Assembly (NCBI RefSeq): GCF_001894745.1
Contig: NZ_BBYF01000001.1
Location: 372,001 to 436,000 of the forward strand
DNA from: Paenibacillus sp. NAIST15-1
Lineage (GTDB): Bacteria > Bacillota > Bacilli > Paenibacillales > Paenibacillaceae
Direction of reading: 5' to 3'
Length of the DNA stretch: 64,000 bases
Below, piece after piece: positions 27,688 through 37,124 of this stretch. Position numbers and translations under genes: made by a program. Numbering within the stretch: position 1 is the first letter of the stretch; each line of letters begins with the position of its first letter. Below the pieces are notes generated by a model. The model had not been told where the DNA came from, made no database searches, and saw only the letters and a list, made by a program, of their open reading frames with translations.

Positions 27688-28470
27688 TTAAGCGATTGTC
27701 GCATCTGCTGATTCATCGAACTCTTTCTCCCAAGCAAGCTGTTCTGCTATCTGTTTGCGATAAACAATTGAAGACAAGAACACACTTAACTCATAAAGGA
27801 TGAGCAGCGGAATCGACACCAAGATGTCTGAAATGACATCCGGCGGCGACAGCATCGTACCTAACACAATTAAGATAAAATACGCTAAACGGCGCATTTT
27901 GCGCAGCCGAAGCGGATTTAACAACCGTATTCGTGTCAGGAACATGATCACAACTGGCAGCTCAAACAGCAGCGATATCGGGAGCAATATATTGAACATG
28001 AACGAGAAATATTGCGTAATCCCATACGTTGCTTGCAGATCCATATGCTTATTAATACTAGAAGTGAACTCGAAAGCCATCGGAAAGACAACAAAATACG
28101 CAAATGACAGCCCTAACAAAAATAATACGAACACAAAGGGCACATAACGAAGAGCCGCTCGCCGTTCTATCACTCTCAAGCCCGGACTAACGAAAGCCCA
28201 CAGTTGATACAGCGTAATCGGCAGCGTAATCGCCAAGGCAAAAATAAAGGCGAACTTCATATAAATATTGATGCCATCCCAGAGCGAAAATCCATGTAGG
28301 GGGATATTTTTGGCCGGCTCGACACTGCGCAAATAGGTATAGATCGGATCAGCTATAATAAGTCCGCCTACAAGCCCAATAACAAGCGCCACCAGAATGA
28401 GAACAATCCGTTTGCGCAGTTCGACAATGTGCTCGACCATTGTCATTTGGTCTTCCTTTTCTATCGACAT
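27688..28470 (-). CDS. tatC: Sec-independent translocase subunit TatC
   Basis: About 260 residues with six transmembrane helices. TatC signatures are MVEHIVELRKRIVLILVAL at the N-terminus, YQLWAFVSPGLRVIERRAAL in the first cytoplasmic region and LGTMLSPPDVISDILVSIP near the last helices. It recognises twin-arginine signal peptides and forms the Tat receptor with TatA. The start is uncertain: ATG 28470 is used here, but ATG 28446 has a better AAAAGGAAG ribosome site. It lies 77 bp behind tatA on the same strand. Confidence 0.95.
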   Translation of the reverse strand: MSIEKEDQMTMVEHIVELRKRIVLILVALVIGLVGGLIIADPIYTYLRSVEPAKNIPLHGFSLWDGINIYMKFAFIFALAITLPITLYQLWAFVSPGLRVIERRAALRYVPFVFVLFLLGLSFAYFVVFPMAFEFTSSINKHMDLQATYGITQYFSFMFNILLPISLLFELPVVIMFLTRIRLLNPLRLRKMRRLAYFILIVLGTMLSPPDVISDILVSIPLLILYELSVFLSSIVYRKQIAEQLAWEKEFDESADATIA

Positions 28471-28547
28471 TGCTACACCAGCCTGTTCATCACATTGTTG
28501 CAATCTTCGCTAGGTCACAGCCAGTAGGTTGTGACACCAATGAAGCA

Positions 28548-28817
28548 TTATTCCGGCAAACGCCGCTGTGATTCGGAATGAGTCGCCGAAGCCGTAGGAG
28601 AAGGCTGTTCAGACTTCTCTACATCTACATGCTGCACTTCCTTGCGAACAGGCTTAGATTCTTCGTCATCGCCCATAATATCGCGAGCACCTGCTTTGAA
28701 CTCCCGTAAAGTGCGGCCAAATGCGCGGCCAAGCTCAGGAAGTTTATTCGGTCCGAACAATAACAAGGCAATAATCAACAGCAACAGAACACCAGAAACC
28801 CCGATTCCGTTAAACAC
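28548..28817 (-). CDS. tatA: Twin-arginine translocase subunit TatA
   Basis: About 89 residues. GTG 28817 with AAAGGTGG upstream is chosen because the following VFNGIGVSGVLLLLIIALLL gives the normal TatA N-terminal helix; the longer frame adds 28 unlikely residues. The FGPNKLPELGRAFGRTLREF hinge and amphipathic helix are diagnostic. A charged tail ends the protein. It oligomerises to form the Tat pore. Confidence 0.93.
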   Translation of the reverse strand: MFNGIGVSGVLLLLIIALLLFGPNKLPELGRAFGRTLREFKAGARDIMGDDEESKPVRKEVQHVDVEKSEQPSPTASATHSESQRRLPE

Positions 28818-28944
28818 CTTGTAATTCCACCTTTCATTGCCTCTATAAAATGAAATGCTATGATATACATCATAACATACTAGATATGTAGAAAATACCA
28901 ATGAACTGTAACAAATTTATGAAAATCATTCCAAATTCGGCACA

Positions 28945-29445
28945 CTACTCGAATTCGTCCGCACTGCTCAAATTCCCGCTAACCGCGTACAAAGCATGCG
29001 GCAACTGGTCGATAATCGCCAGCAAATGATCGTGTACACCCTTTGGACTTGCAGGCAAGTTGATAATGAGTGATTTGCCTCTTATTCCACAGACTGCACG
29101 AGACAGCATTGCCTTTCGGGTTCGCTGCATAGCTGCGTACCGCATTGCTTCTGCCAATCCAGGAACTTCCTTATCAATCACCTTCATCGTCGCTTCAGGC
29201 GTCACATCACGCGGAGCTAATCCATTTCCTCCGGTGGTAATAATTAAGTCCGCTTGGAAGTAGTCAGCCATCTCAATTAATGATGCTGAAATATCATTGA
29301 CCTCATCCGGCACAATCCGGTATTCTACAACCTCACCATGCAATTCTTCCTCGACTAGCTCACGGATAACCTGTGCGCTCGTATCCTCCCGTTCGCCACG
29401 TGAACCTTTATCACTTGCTGTTAATATCGCCACTTTCCAAAGCAT
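28945..29445 (-). CDS. mogA: Molybdopterin adenylyltransferase (MogA/MoaB family)
   Basis: This is a 166-residue cytoplasmic protein. The start ATG 29445 is set by GGAAGGAGG seven bases upstream. Motifs: VAILTASDKGSRGEREDTSA, IITTGGNGLAPRDVTPEAT (the TGGxG molybdopterin-binding loop) and LIINLPASPKG. It adenylylates molybdopterin before molybdenum insertion. It precedes tatA, and many Tat substrates are molybdoenzymes, so the adjacency makes functional sense. Confidence 0.92.
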   Translation of the reverse strand: MLWKVAILTASDKGSRGEREDTSAQVIRELVEEELHGEVVEYRIVPDEVNDISASLIEMADYFQADLIITTGGNGLAPRDVTPEATMKVIDKEVPGLAEAMRYAAMQRTRKAMLSRAVCGIRGKSLIINLPASPKGVHDHLLAIIDQLPHALYAVSGNLSSADEFE

Positions 29446-29580
29446 GTCCATTCCTCCTTCCGCCATTCGCCAATTCATCATAATAATCTCTTGTTCCATG
29501 CTAAGCTCGTTTATATTTTCTCAGTTGTGTCTGTCTAGTCCAATATAAAAAGTGGCAGTCTAATCAGTACCATGAGTCTG

Positions 29581-30261
29581 CTACTGCAATCCAAGTTCGA
29601 GCTCTTCCTGCGAAATCCTTCCTTGCTCGCAAAAAATTATGCCTTCTTCGGAAATAAGCAGATCCACCCCAATGTCATGGGGCTCCATTGGAACATCATC
29701 AGTAATCTGCCAAGAATAGACACAGCTTATCCGCACGACCGAGAGATCCCCTTCGATATCTTGATTGTTCGTGAAGCTCTCCATATAAGACTGCCAGAAG
29801 CGATCATAATATCCAGCCCCTAATCCGAGTCTGCCGCCTTCGGTATCAAACGCAATACCAGGTACAATAATCACGTCTAAACTTGTCCATTCTTCGCTCG
29901 GCAGCAAGTCCGTATGTGCTTCAGGTTCACGGAGTCCGAAGCAGCCATCCGTAAACGTCGTCTGGTCATCCCATCGATGCAGTGTCATTGTTCGTGTAGC
30001 AGGGATCGTTCGCGGCAAGTAAATCTGATCTCCAACTGCTAAACATGCAGCAAGCAAGGGTTTGATGTCCAATTCTCTTCCAAATGGCCAATAGCCAAAT
30101 ATCCGAAGAGGGCGTTTCAAATGTTCCCGCAGCTGCGCGAAATAGGCAGAAGCATGATTGCATACTTCTGCACTGGATACAGTGTACTCCTTCTCCATTA
30201 CCGCCTTTCGGCGCTGTTTGAATCGTTCTCGTAGTGTGCCTTTATCTGCCGCTTGCTCCAA
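29581..30261 (-). CDS. 5-formyltetrahydrofolate cyclo-ligase
   Basis: This is a 226-residue enzyme (family 180-210, so slightly long because of an insert near residues 165-180). The N-terminal RERFKQRRKAV and the substrate/ATP loop VIIVPGIAFDTEGGRLGLGA followed by GYYDRF are diagnostic. It converts 5-formyl-THF and ATP to 5,10-methenyl-THF. The start is TTG with GAGGAGGGG upstream. It is separate from mogA by 135 bp. Confidence 0.93.
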   Translation of the reverse strand: MEQAADKGTLRERFKQRRKAVMEKEYTVSSAEVCNHASAYFAQLREHLKRPLRIFGYWPFGRELDIKPLLAACLAVGDQIYLPRTIPATRTMTLHRWDDQTTFTDGCFGLREPEAHTDLLPSEEWTSLDVIIVPGIAFDTEGGRLGLGAGYYDRFWQSYMESFTNNQDIEGDLSVVRISCVYSWQITDDVPMEPHDIGVDLLISEEGIIFCEQGRISQEELELGLQ

Positions 30262-30584
30262 CTGTACCCCTCCTCGGCTGCGTTACATTCTTCCATTCGG
30301 CTTAAATCTCTTATGTATGTTCATTTGCTCTTATTTTCACTCATTTTCACCATTTTCAACCTTAGTTTACCATCCTTACTTCATTTCCGCTAGCTATGCG
30401 CAAGCATTCTCCATTTTCGATACCGACTGCTTTCAATATTATCATCTCATACATGGAAAGACTTCGCACTTTTCCGCATTTTCATGTAAACTTAAGGGGA
30501 CATGTTCAATTCTGATTGCTCTTGTAGCACGGATTGGACAACCTCTTAAGACATGGTAGTTTGCCCAAAACGGAGGAGATACCG

Positions 30585-32555
30585 ATGCTGCTTCAAGCGA
30601 ACGGCATATGCAAAAGTTACGGGATTACCCCCGTGTTATCCAACATTACTTTTCAAATTTTAGAACGTGAGCGGATTGGCTTAGTTGGGGTCAACGGCGC
30701 CGGCAAGTCTACGCTCCTGCAAATGATTGCCGGAGAGCTCACACCTGATGATGGCATCATATACAAGTCGAAGGAAACTCGAATCGGCTATCTTGCCCAA
30801 CATACCGGCCTTCATTCGGAACGGACGATTTGGGAAGAGATGATGTCCGTATTCTCTCACCTCATTGAGGCTGAGCAGGAGCTTCGAGAATTAGAGCGTC
30901 TTATTGCTGACCCTGCAACTGCGGAGAATGAATCTCGATATGAAGAGATCTTGCGTCGATATGCGGAGCAACAAGATTGGTTCCGCCAGCATGGCGGCTA
31001 TGAGATGGAGACGCGTGTGCGCAGCATCTTGCACGGCATGGGGTTCGGCCAGATGGATCCGAACACGATTCATATTCACACGCTGAGCGGTGGACAGAAG
31101 ACGAGATTGGCACTTGCCCGAATTTTGCTGCAACAGCCTGATTTGCTCCTGCTTGACGAACCTACGAACCATCTAGACATCCATACCCTTACATGGCTCG
31201 AAGGTTACTTACGCTCCTACCCTGGCGCTGTCCTTGTTGTATCGCATGACCGGTACTTCCTAGATGCGATGGTGACGACGATAATCGAGATCGAACGCCA
31301 TCAGGCCAAGCGGTATACAGGCAATTATTCGAAATATATCGAGTTGAAGGCAGCCGAATATGAGCAGCAAATGAAACTCTATGAGAAGCAGCAGGTTGAA
31401 ATCTCAAAGCTTGAAGATTTTGTACAGCGCAATATCGTACGCGCCTCAACAACCAAGCGTGCACAAAGCCGTCGTAAAGCACTCGAAAAAATGGAACGAA
31501 TCGATAAGCCATTAGGGGATCTGAAGCGTGCAAGCTTCAGCTTCGAGATTACACGTCAAAGCGGGAAAGATGTGCTTAAAGTAGAAGAAGCATCTGCATC
31601 CTATGACCATAAGCCTCCATTATTCCGCCATGTAAGCTTCGAATTGAAGCGTGGAGAAATGGTCGCTCTCATTGGCCCGAATGGTATCGGCAAGTCCACC
31701 TTGTTGAAAGCATTGACTGGCAAGCACGATCTATTAGCTGGACAGATCCAATGGGGCACGAATGTTTCGATTGGTTACTATGATCAGGAACAGACGAATC
31801 TGAACCCGAATGTAACCGTCATAGAGGAAGTATGGTCTGCCTATCCGCATATGGAAGAAGTTCGAATTCGAACCGTACTCGGAAGCTTCTTATTCAGCGG
31901 AGACGATGTACAGAAGAAGATCGCTTCCCTCAGTGGTGGGGAAAAAGCTAGAGTAGCACTAGCCAAGCTGATGCTCCTTCAAGCAAATGTGCTCATACTC
32001 GATGAGCCGACCAACCATTTGGATCTATTCAGCAAGGAAGTGCTCGAATCCGCTCTGATTGACTATGAAGGCACACTGCTCTTTATTTCACATGACCGTT
32101 ACTTCCTGAACAAGATGGCTGAGCGCATCGTGGAAATGAGTGCAGAAGGAACGTGTCATTTCCTAGGAAATTATGACGACTATGTAGAGAAGAAGCAGCA
32201 GCTGGAAGAAGATAAGGATCTGCTCTCCACAAATCCATCTCAGCCGAGCAAACCTGCTTCATTCCAGAGCAGTACGGCGGAAGGCAAATCAGAAGCAGCA
32301 CCTAGCGGATTGTCTACGTATGAAGCAGATAAGCAGTCGAAGCGAGAAGAACGCGCACGACAACGTAAGCTGGAGCAAATCGAGAAGCAAATTGCCGAGT
32401 TGGAAGCAGAGATTGCTGCTCGTGAGCTAGAACTTACCGAACCCGAAGTGTTCAATGATTATGTACGCGTCCAGTCGATTCAAGAACAATTAGATGCGTC
32501 CAAAGCCGCACTTGATGAAGTATATGCCGAGTGGGAGCTGCTTATGGAGGCATAA
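30585..32555 (+). CDS. ydiF: ABC-F family ribosome-associated ATPase (YdiF-type)
   Basis: The protein has 656 residues. Start ATG 30585 follows GGAGGAG. Two ABC domains: Walker A GVNGAGKST and GPNGIGKST, signatures LSGGQKTRLALARIL and LSGGEKARVALAKLM, each followed by LLLDEPTNHLD or LILDEPTNHLD. The interdomain linker (about 240-320) with ASTTKRAQSRRKALEKM is the P-site tRNA interaction motif of ABC-F proteins. A C-terminal coiled coil (about 580-655) is rich in Glu/Lys/Gln. There are no membrane segments. It likely remodels stalled ribosomes. It is similar to B. subtilis YdiF throughout, and its place near tsaD and the Tat genes matches that genome. Confidence 0.93.
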   Translation: MLLQANGICKSYGITPVLSNITFQILERERIGLVGVNGAGKSTLLQMIAGELTPDDGIIYKSKETRIGYLAQHTGLHSERTIWEEMMSVFSHLIEAEQELRELERLIADPATAENESRYEEILRRYAEQQDWFRQHGGYEMETRVRSILHGMGFGQMDPNTIHIHTLSGGQKTRLALARILLQQPDLLLLDEPTNHLDIHTLTWLEGYLRSYPGAVLVVSHDRYFLDAMVTTIIEIERHQAKRYTGNYSKYIELKAAEYEQQMKLYEKQQVEISKLEDFVQRNIVRASTTKRAQSRRKALEKMERIDKPLGDLKRASFSFEITRQSGKDVLKVEEASASYDHKPPLFRHVSFELKRGEMVALIGPNGIGKSTLLKALTGKHDLLAGQIQWGTNVSIGYYDQEQTNLNPNVTVIEEVWSAYPHMEEVRIRTVLGSFLFSGDDVQKKIASLSGGEKARVALAKLMLLQANVLILDEPTNHLDLFSKEVLESALIDYEGTLLFISHDRYFLNKMAERIVEMSAEGTCHFLGNYDDYVEKKQQLEEDKDLLSTNPSQPSKPASFQSSTAEGKSEAAPSGLSTYEADKQSKREERARQRKLEQIEKQIAELEAEIAARELELTEPEVFNDYVRVQSIQEQLDASKAALDEVYAEWELLMEA

Positions 32556-32580
32556 GAAAGTTTATCCTCAATACGTGTTG

Positions 32581-32610
32581 AAAAGGGATCTCCATTGGGA
32601 TCCCTTTTTT
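32581..32610 (+). terminator. Terminator of ydiF
   Basis: AAAGGGATC and GGGATCCCTTT form a short stem followed by a T-run. Confidence 0.75.
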
Positions 32611-32648
32611 GTATACACTTCAGGCACCATACAACTTATCCATATGAA

Positions 32649-33125
32649 CTATGTGATAGAAACTACCTTTCCGTTCGTTAATTCCACTAACTGCTCAGGC
32701 GTTAATTGAAAGACAGCTTTGGGATGTCCTGCTGCGGCCCATATCACTTCATATTTCATCAGTTCTTCGTCGATCAGCGTCTCAATCGATTCCTTATGGG
32801 CAAACGGCGGAACACCTCCGATCACATAGCCTGTATGTTCTCGGACAAAATCAGCATCTGCCTTGCCAATCTTTTCGTTCAATAGATAACTGATCGCTCT
32901 CTCATTTACGCGATTCGTCCCACTTGCCACAATCAGCAAAGGGAGGTCTGCAGCCTTTCTGCGAAATATAATTGACTTTGCGATTTGCGATATTTCACAC
33001 CCGATTGTGTTTGCGGCTTCTTGCGCGGTTCTCGTGCTATCCGGCAGCTCAACAACCTGATTAGGCAGACCCCTAGCTGCAAGCTTGTCCTGCACAATCT
33101 GAGCACTGTTCTTAAGCTCATCCAT
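32649..33125 (-). CDS. YbaK/EbsC-type aminoacyl-tRNA deacylase
   Basis: This is a 158-residue single-domain protein of the YbaK/ProX superfamily. Conserved points are the catalytic-lysine segment QIAKSIIFRRKA, the GTNRVNE loop and GYVIGGVPPFAHKE. The family hydrolyses mischarged Cys-tRNA-Pro or Ala-tRNA-Pro; which one applies here is not resolvable. A GGAGGTG ribosome site precedes the ATG. It converges with ydiF. Confidence 0.88.
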   Translation of the reverse strand: MDELKNSAQIVQDKLAARGLPNQVVELPDSTRTAQEAANTIGCEISQIAKSIIFRRKAADLPLLIVASGTNRVNERAISYLLNEKIGKADADFVREHTGYVIGGVPPFAHKESIETLIDEELMKYEVIWAAAGHPKAVFQLTPEQLVELTNGKVVSIT

Positions 33126-33340
33126 TCCAACACCTCCATCACAGCTCGGTGAATCAATTTTACTCTGAATGGCTACTTACAAGATGGATGGTCAGTGCTG
33201 AATAGCATCAGCACCGAACCATTATTTATCGGGAGAAAGATAAGTCATCCCGCAGCATCCATGCCCCGCATCCCACTCCACCATTTGGAATTTTCATAAA
33301 GAAATGCAGACCTTAAGACCACATCCACGTAAATCACAGG

Positions 33341-33588
33341 TTATTCACAAGATTCATCTTTATGAAACAGAATTCAAGTTTTCATTTCCACTCATTTTTT
33401 ATTGGTAGAGCAGTGTTTTGATTTTGTAAACCAAGATTATCCACTGTTTTATCCACATTATCCACAATTCCAGTGTATTCCATTGCAAATGTTATTCTTT
33501 TTTTCACCAAAACTAGATCCTTAGTCCTGCATGGCCGAAAGCGTTCTATCCACGTTTTCAACGGAATATGTGGATAACTTTGTCCACA
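33341..33588. promoter_or_regulatory. DnaA-box cluster between the ybaK-like gene and leuA
   Basis: Nine-base DnaA boxes: TTATTCACA (33341-33349), TTATCCACT (33437-33445), TTATCCACA (33449-33457), TTATCCACA (33458-33466) and, on the minus strand, TTATCCACA (33569-33577). Near-matches lie at 33546-33554 and 33580-33588. There is no dnaA, dnaN or AT-rich unwinding-element context, so this is not oriC. B. subtilis has DnaA-box clusters away from oriC that influence initiation timing, and I recall one near gcp (tsaD), which is about 3 kb away here. Confidence 0.75.
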
Positions 33589-33593
33589 CTCCG

Positions 33594-35168
33594 TTAGGAT
33601 ACCTCCACAATCCCCGACTGGGCAATAGGGTCTGACTCAGCCACTTGGCCTCGAACGGCTTGATTGCATGCAGCAACATAGGCTTGTGCAGCCGCCATTA
33701 CAATATCTTGGTGCATCGCACTTCCTTGGTATCGGCATTCATTGCACGACACGGTAACTATGGCCTCGCCCGCAGCATTCTCCCCGGAAGACAACGAATG
33801 AAGCTCTAAGTCTTCAAATTGAATCGGTTCAGAGAAGGACTGCGTAATTGCCCGTATCACGGCTTCAATTGGCCCGCTGCCCACACCGGCATAAGTATGC
33901 TCCATTCCAGTATCCTGCTTCTTAACTACCACGGAGGCAACACGACTGCGAGAGCTCCCCGCTATTACTTGAACATCAAGCAGTTCAACAGCCTCCAGCT
34001 GTTCATTCAACGTCTCCCCGATGCAATGAAGCAGTTGTTCATCCGTCACAACCTTCTGCTGATCAGCCATCTGCTTGAAGTTCGCATATACCTCTTCCAA
34101 CTGATTCGTATCCAATGAGACTCCATATTGGGCAGCTCTATGCTTGAGTGCATGGCGTCCCGAATGCTTGCCCAGAATAATCATATGATGAGGAATGCCC
34201 AGCTCAACAGGATCCATGATCTCGTAAGTGCTGCGGTTTTTGAGCAATCCATCCTGATGAATACCAGACTCATGCTGGAAAGCGTTGCGGCCCACAATCG
34301 GCTTGTTGAATGCAATCGGGAAATGCATCATGCGGCTAACCATGCGAGACGTTTCGTATAAGTGCTCTGGCTTGATCTGCGTGCCCGCCCGCAATACATC
34401 ATTCCGCGTATTCAGTGCCATCACGAGCTCTTCCAACGCGCAATTGCCTGTGCGTTCCCCAACCCCATTTACCGTTACTTCAATCTGAGTAGCTCCTGCC
34501 TTAATCGCAGCGATGCTGTTCGCAACAGCAAGACCCAGATCATTATGGCAATGGGCACTGAATTGAACTTGGTCTGCCCCCCGCGCGCCTTGTCTCACCT
34601 TGCGGAATAATGCTCCGTACTCCTCAGGAAGAGCATAACCAACTGTATCCGGCAAGTTAATAATTGTGGCTCCTTCTTGAATAGCAGTCTCTACAAGTTC
34701 AATTACATAATCAGCGTCTGCGCGTGTCGCATCCATAGCCGTGAACTCAATCTGATCTACAAATTGCTTGGCGTAGGACACCATTTCCCGTGCCATTTGC
34801 TTCACTTCTTCCCGAGTCTTGCGCAGCTGATATTGCAGATGAATATCCGAAGCGGAAATAAAGAGATGGATACGTCTCTTCGCTGCATCTTCGGTTGCGC
34901 GAACCGCAGCATCGATATCCTCTTTTACCGCACGTGCAAAACCACAGATTTCAACCTCAGGGAACATTCTTGAAATGCGCTGTACGGCCTCAAATTCCCC
35001 TGGGCTGGATACCGGAAATCCCGGCTCCATGACATCTACACCCAATGCAGCGAGTCTCCCCGCCAGCTCCAACTTCTGATCCAACGTGAGAGCTGCACCT
35101 GGTGCTTGCTCTCCATCCCGCAGCGTAGTATCGAAAATTCGAACCATATTGCTATTGTTCGTTGACAT
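33594..35168 (-). CDS. leuA: 2-Isopropylmalate synthase
   Basis: This is a 524-residue enzyme of LeuA length. The TIM-barrel catalytic domain opens with IFDTTLRDGEQAPGAALT and has the metal-binding SAHCHNDLGLAVANS. GVGERTGNCALEELVMAL follows. The C-terminal LeuA dimer regulatory domain (about 400-510) senses leucine. It condenses 2-oxoisovalerate and acetyl-CoA, the first committed step of leucine synthesis. It is controlled by two tandem leucine T-boxes and has an AAGGAGG ribosome site. No leuB/C/D gene is adjacent; behind it lies the DnaA-box region. Confidence 0.96.
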   Translation of the reverse strand: MSTNNSNMVRIFDTTLRDGEQAPGAALTLDQKLELAGRLAALGVDVMEPGFPVSSPGEFEAVQRISRMFPEVEICGFARAVKEDIDAAVRATEDAAKRRIHLFISASDIHLQYQLRKTREEVKQMAREMVSYAKQFVDQIEFTAMDATRADADYVIELVETAIQEGATIINLPDTVGYALPEEYGALFRKVRQGARGADQVQFSAHCHNDLGLAVANSIAAIKAGATQIEVTVNGVGERTGNCALEELVMALNTRNDVLRAGTQIKPEHLYETSRMVSRMMHFPIAFNKPIVGRNAFQHESGIHQDGLLKNRSTYEIMDPVELGIPHHMIILGKHSGRHALKHRAAQYGVSLDTNQLEEVYANFKQMADQQKVVTDEQLLHCIGETLNEQLEAVELLDVQVIAGSSRSRVASVVVKKQDTGMEHTYAGVGSGPIEAVIRAITQSFSEPIQFEDLELHSLSSGENAAGEAIVTVSCNECRYQGSAMHQDIVMAAAQAYVAACNQAVRGQVAESDPIAQSGIVEVS

Positions 35169-35289
35169 AGAAAGTCCTCCTTCATATGGAAAGGCTATAG
35201 GGAATCAGCATAGAAACTCGTTATTCATCTTCAAACGGAAATTATTTTTCTGTCGTCCAGAGACATACTCCAAAAGGAGAAATGAATAC

Positions 35290-35590
35290 AAAAAAACCTA
35301 TCGTCTCCACGTATCAGGAGACGACAGGTTGTATGCCGCGGTACCACTCCGATTGAAGGCCATATAAGATGCAGGCGCAGCCAGCTCCTATTCGAGACCT
35401 TCCTCTCATGCCTGATAACGGCAGGTACCGTAACTGCTTATCGAATATAATCGGAATATCGTCATATCCAATCATGCTCGTTCAGCTGTTCCACTCCCAG
35501 GCGAGTTCAGACTTTACTGTCACTGCGTCGCATCACCCCGCAGCTTGCTGTGAGACAGTTCAACTCTTACTACTCCTGTTCGTTGTGTAT
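35290..35590 (-). promoter_or_regulatory. Leucine T-box riboswitch, proximal copy
   Basis: On the minus strand: Stem I base CAGG/CCTG with AGTAGTA loop, opposite loop GAACTCG carrying specifier CTC (Leu; 35503-35505), T-box AGTGGTACCGCGG (35339-35351) and terminator ACCTGTCGTCTCC...GGAGACGATAGGT with a seven-T run. It is the second of two tandem leaders before leuA. Confidence 0.93.
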
Positions 35591-35636
35591 GAATACTATG
35601 TTATTGTCGTGTCGTTCGATTAAGTTGGGTGACAAT

Positions 35637-35935
35637 AAAAAAACCTGTCGCCTCGTTAGAGACGACAGGTGTTCTGCCGTGGTACCACTCTAGTTGATGA
35701 ACTCCATCTTCGCGATAGATGAAGCCTCATCCGCTTCATGCACATGTCGATACACGCAGGCCACAGCCTAGAAATATATCGTCATGTACGCCCGATGACG
35801 GGGGCTACCGTATCTGCGTACTTCATTCCGCCGATCCGCTCACAGGCGAGTTCAGGCTTGCTGCCACTGCGTTGCACCATCCCGCAGCTCTCTTCATTTG
35901 AACAGCAATTTCCCTACTACTCCTGATCTTAGCGT
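35637..35935 (-). promoter_or_regulatory. Leucine T-box riboswitch, distal copy
   Basis: It has the same architecture as the proximal copy: CAGG/CCTG stem base, AGTAGTA loop, GAACTCG with specifier CTC (35848-35850), T-box AGTGGTACCACGG (35677-35689) and terminator ACCTGTCGTCTC...GAGGCGACAGGT with a T-run. Two terminators in series imply that two uncharged tRNA-Leu molecules are needed for read-through. Confidence 0.93.
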
Positions 35936-35980
35936 TATACCGTATTTCCCATTCCATGGAAGGATTTAGGTTTGATGACT

Positions 35981-36009
35981 ATTATATTGCCCTCATCTGA
36001 AATCGTCAA
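35981..36009 (-). promoter_or_regulatory. Sigma-A promoter of the leuA leader
   Basis: On the minus strand: TTGACG (36004-36009), 17-base spacer, TATAAT (35981-35986). It lies between tsaD and the distal T-box. Confidence 0.85.
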
Positions 36010-36053
36010 TACCTAATTATCGACGCTTGAAAGAAGCTGCATTCTGCAATGGA

Positions 36054-37103
36054 TTACACGGACCACGCTTCTAAGGAGAACGATGGCTCTGCCTTGAAGT
36101 CAAGCGGCGTAGACTGACCATGCTTCCACTTCAAGTAAGCAGCAGCTCCAATCATTGCCGCATTGTCCGTACAATATTCGAATGGCGGGATGAGCAGCGG
36201 AATCCCCTCAGCAGCACAGCGTTCTGCCAATGCTGCCCGCAGGCCCCGGTTGGCGGCAACCCCTCCGCACAGCAGAAGCTGCTTCGCACCGTATTGTTGA
36301 ACAGCCCGCATCGCTTTGCCAATCAGCACGTCGATGACAGAGAGCTGGAATCCACGGGCAATTCCTGCGTAATTCGGCTCGTCCCCCTTCATCTTTGCCT
36401 GGTTGACCGCATTCAGCACGGCAGATTTCAATCCACTGAAGCTGAAGTCGTACGATTCGGGATCAAGCCAAGCTCGGGGCATCTCGACCTCCTCGATTGA
36501 TTCAACTGCCAGCCGGTCGATATGCGGACCCCCCGGATATGGGAAGCCGACTGCCCGTGCTACCTTGTCATAAGCCTCGCCTACTGCGTCGTCTCTTGTA
36601 CGCCCGATTAACTGGAATTTTCCTTCTTCCTCCAAGAGCACAAGTTCTGTATGACCCCCAGACACTACGAGCGCCATGCATGGGTACTCAATCTCTTCCA
36701 CTAGTCGATTCGCATAAATATGACCCGCAATATGATGAGTTCCAATGAGCGGAATATCAAGAGCCATAGACAGTGATTTGGCAGCGACAACGCCAACAAG
36801 CAGCGATCCGACTAGACCCGGCCCTTGTGTTACCGCAATTGCATCTACATCTGCCATCGTAACGTCTGCTTCCTGAAGCGCCTGCTCCAGCATCACCGTA
36901 ATCGTCTCGACATGCTTGCGAGAGGCAATCTCCGGAACAACTCCGCCGAAGCGGCGATGAACGTCGATTTGACTGGACACCATATTGGACAGTACCTCTC
37001 GTCCATCGCGGACGAGAGCTACTGAGGTCTCATCGCAGCTCGTTTCAATAGACATAATGAGGCAAGAATTATCTTTAATAGATTGGTTCGTCAATGATTT
37101 CAC
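36054..37103 (-). CDS. tsaD: tRNA t6A37 threonylcarbamoyltransferase TsaD
   Basis: The protein has 349 residues with the ASKHA fold. [12 protein letters not shown] begins the phosphate loop. [11 protein letters not shown] (His 123 and 127) supplies metal ligands. [10 protein letters not shown] and the C-terminal [13 protein letters not shown] and [12 protein letters not shown] complete the family pattern. With TsaB and TsaE it transfers threonylcarbamoyl to A37 of ANN-decoding tRNAs. The GTG at 37103 may not be the true start; a TTG nine bases inside has AGGTGA before it. Last gene of tsaE-tsaB-rimI-tsaD. Confidence 0.96.
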   Translation of the reverse strand: MKSLTNQSIKDNSCLIMSIETSCDETSVALVRDGREVLSNMVSSQIDVHRRFGGVVPEIASRKHVETITVMLEQALQEADVTMADVDAIAVTQGPGLVGSLLVGVVAAKSLSMALDIPLIGTHHIAGHIYANRLVEEIEYPCMALVVSGGHTELVLLEEEGKFQLIGRTRDDAVGEAYDKVARAVGFPYPGGPHIDRLAVESIEEVEMPRAWLDPESYDFSFSGLKSAVLNAVNQAKMKGDEPNYAGIARGFQLSVIDVLIGKAMRAVQQYGAKQLLLCGGVAANRGLRAALAERCAAEGIPLLIPPFEYCTDNAAMIGAAAYLKWKHGQSTPLDFKAEPSFSLEAWSV

Positions 37104-37124
37104 CTGCTTTAATCAGTTAGCGCC

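Noticed and set aside
33341-33588. DnaA-box cluster considered as a chromosomal or plasmid replication origin
   Set aside because: No dnaA, dnaN, recF or rep gene beside it, no AT-rich 13-mer-like unwinding region, and normal housekeeping genes on both sides.
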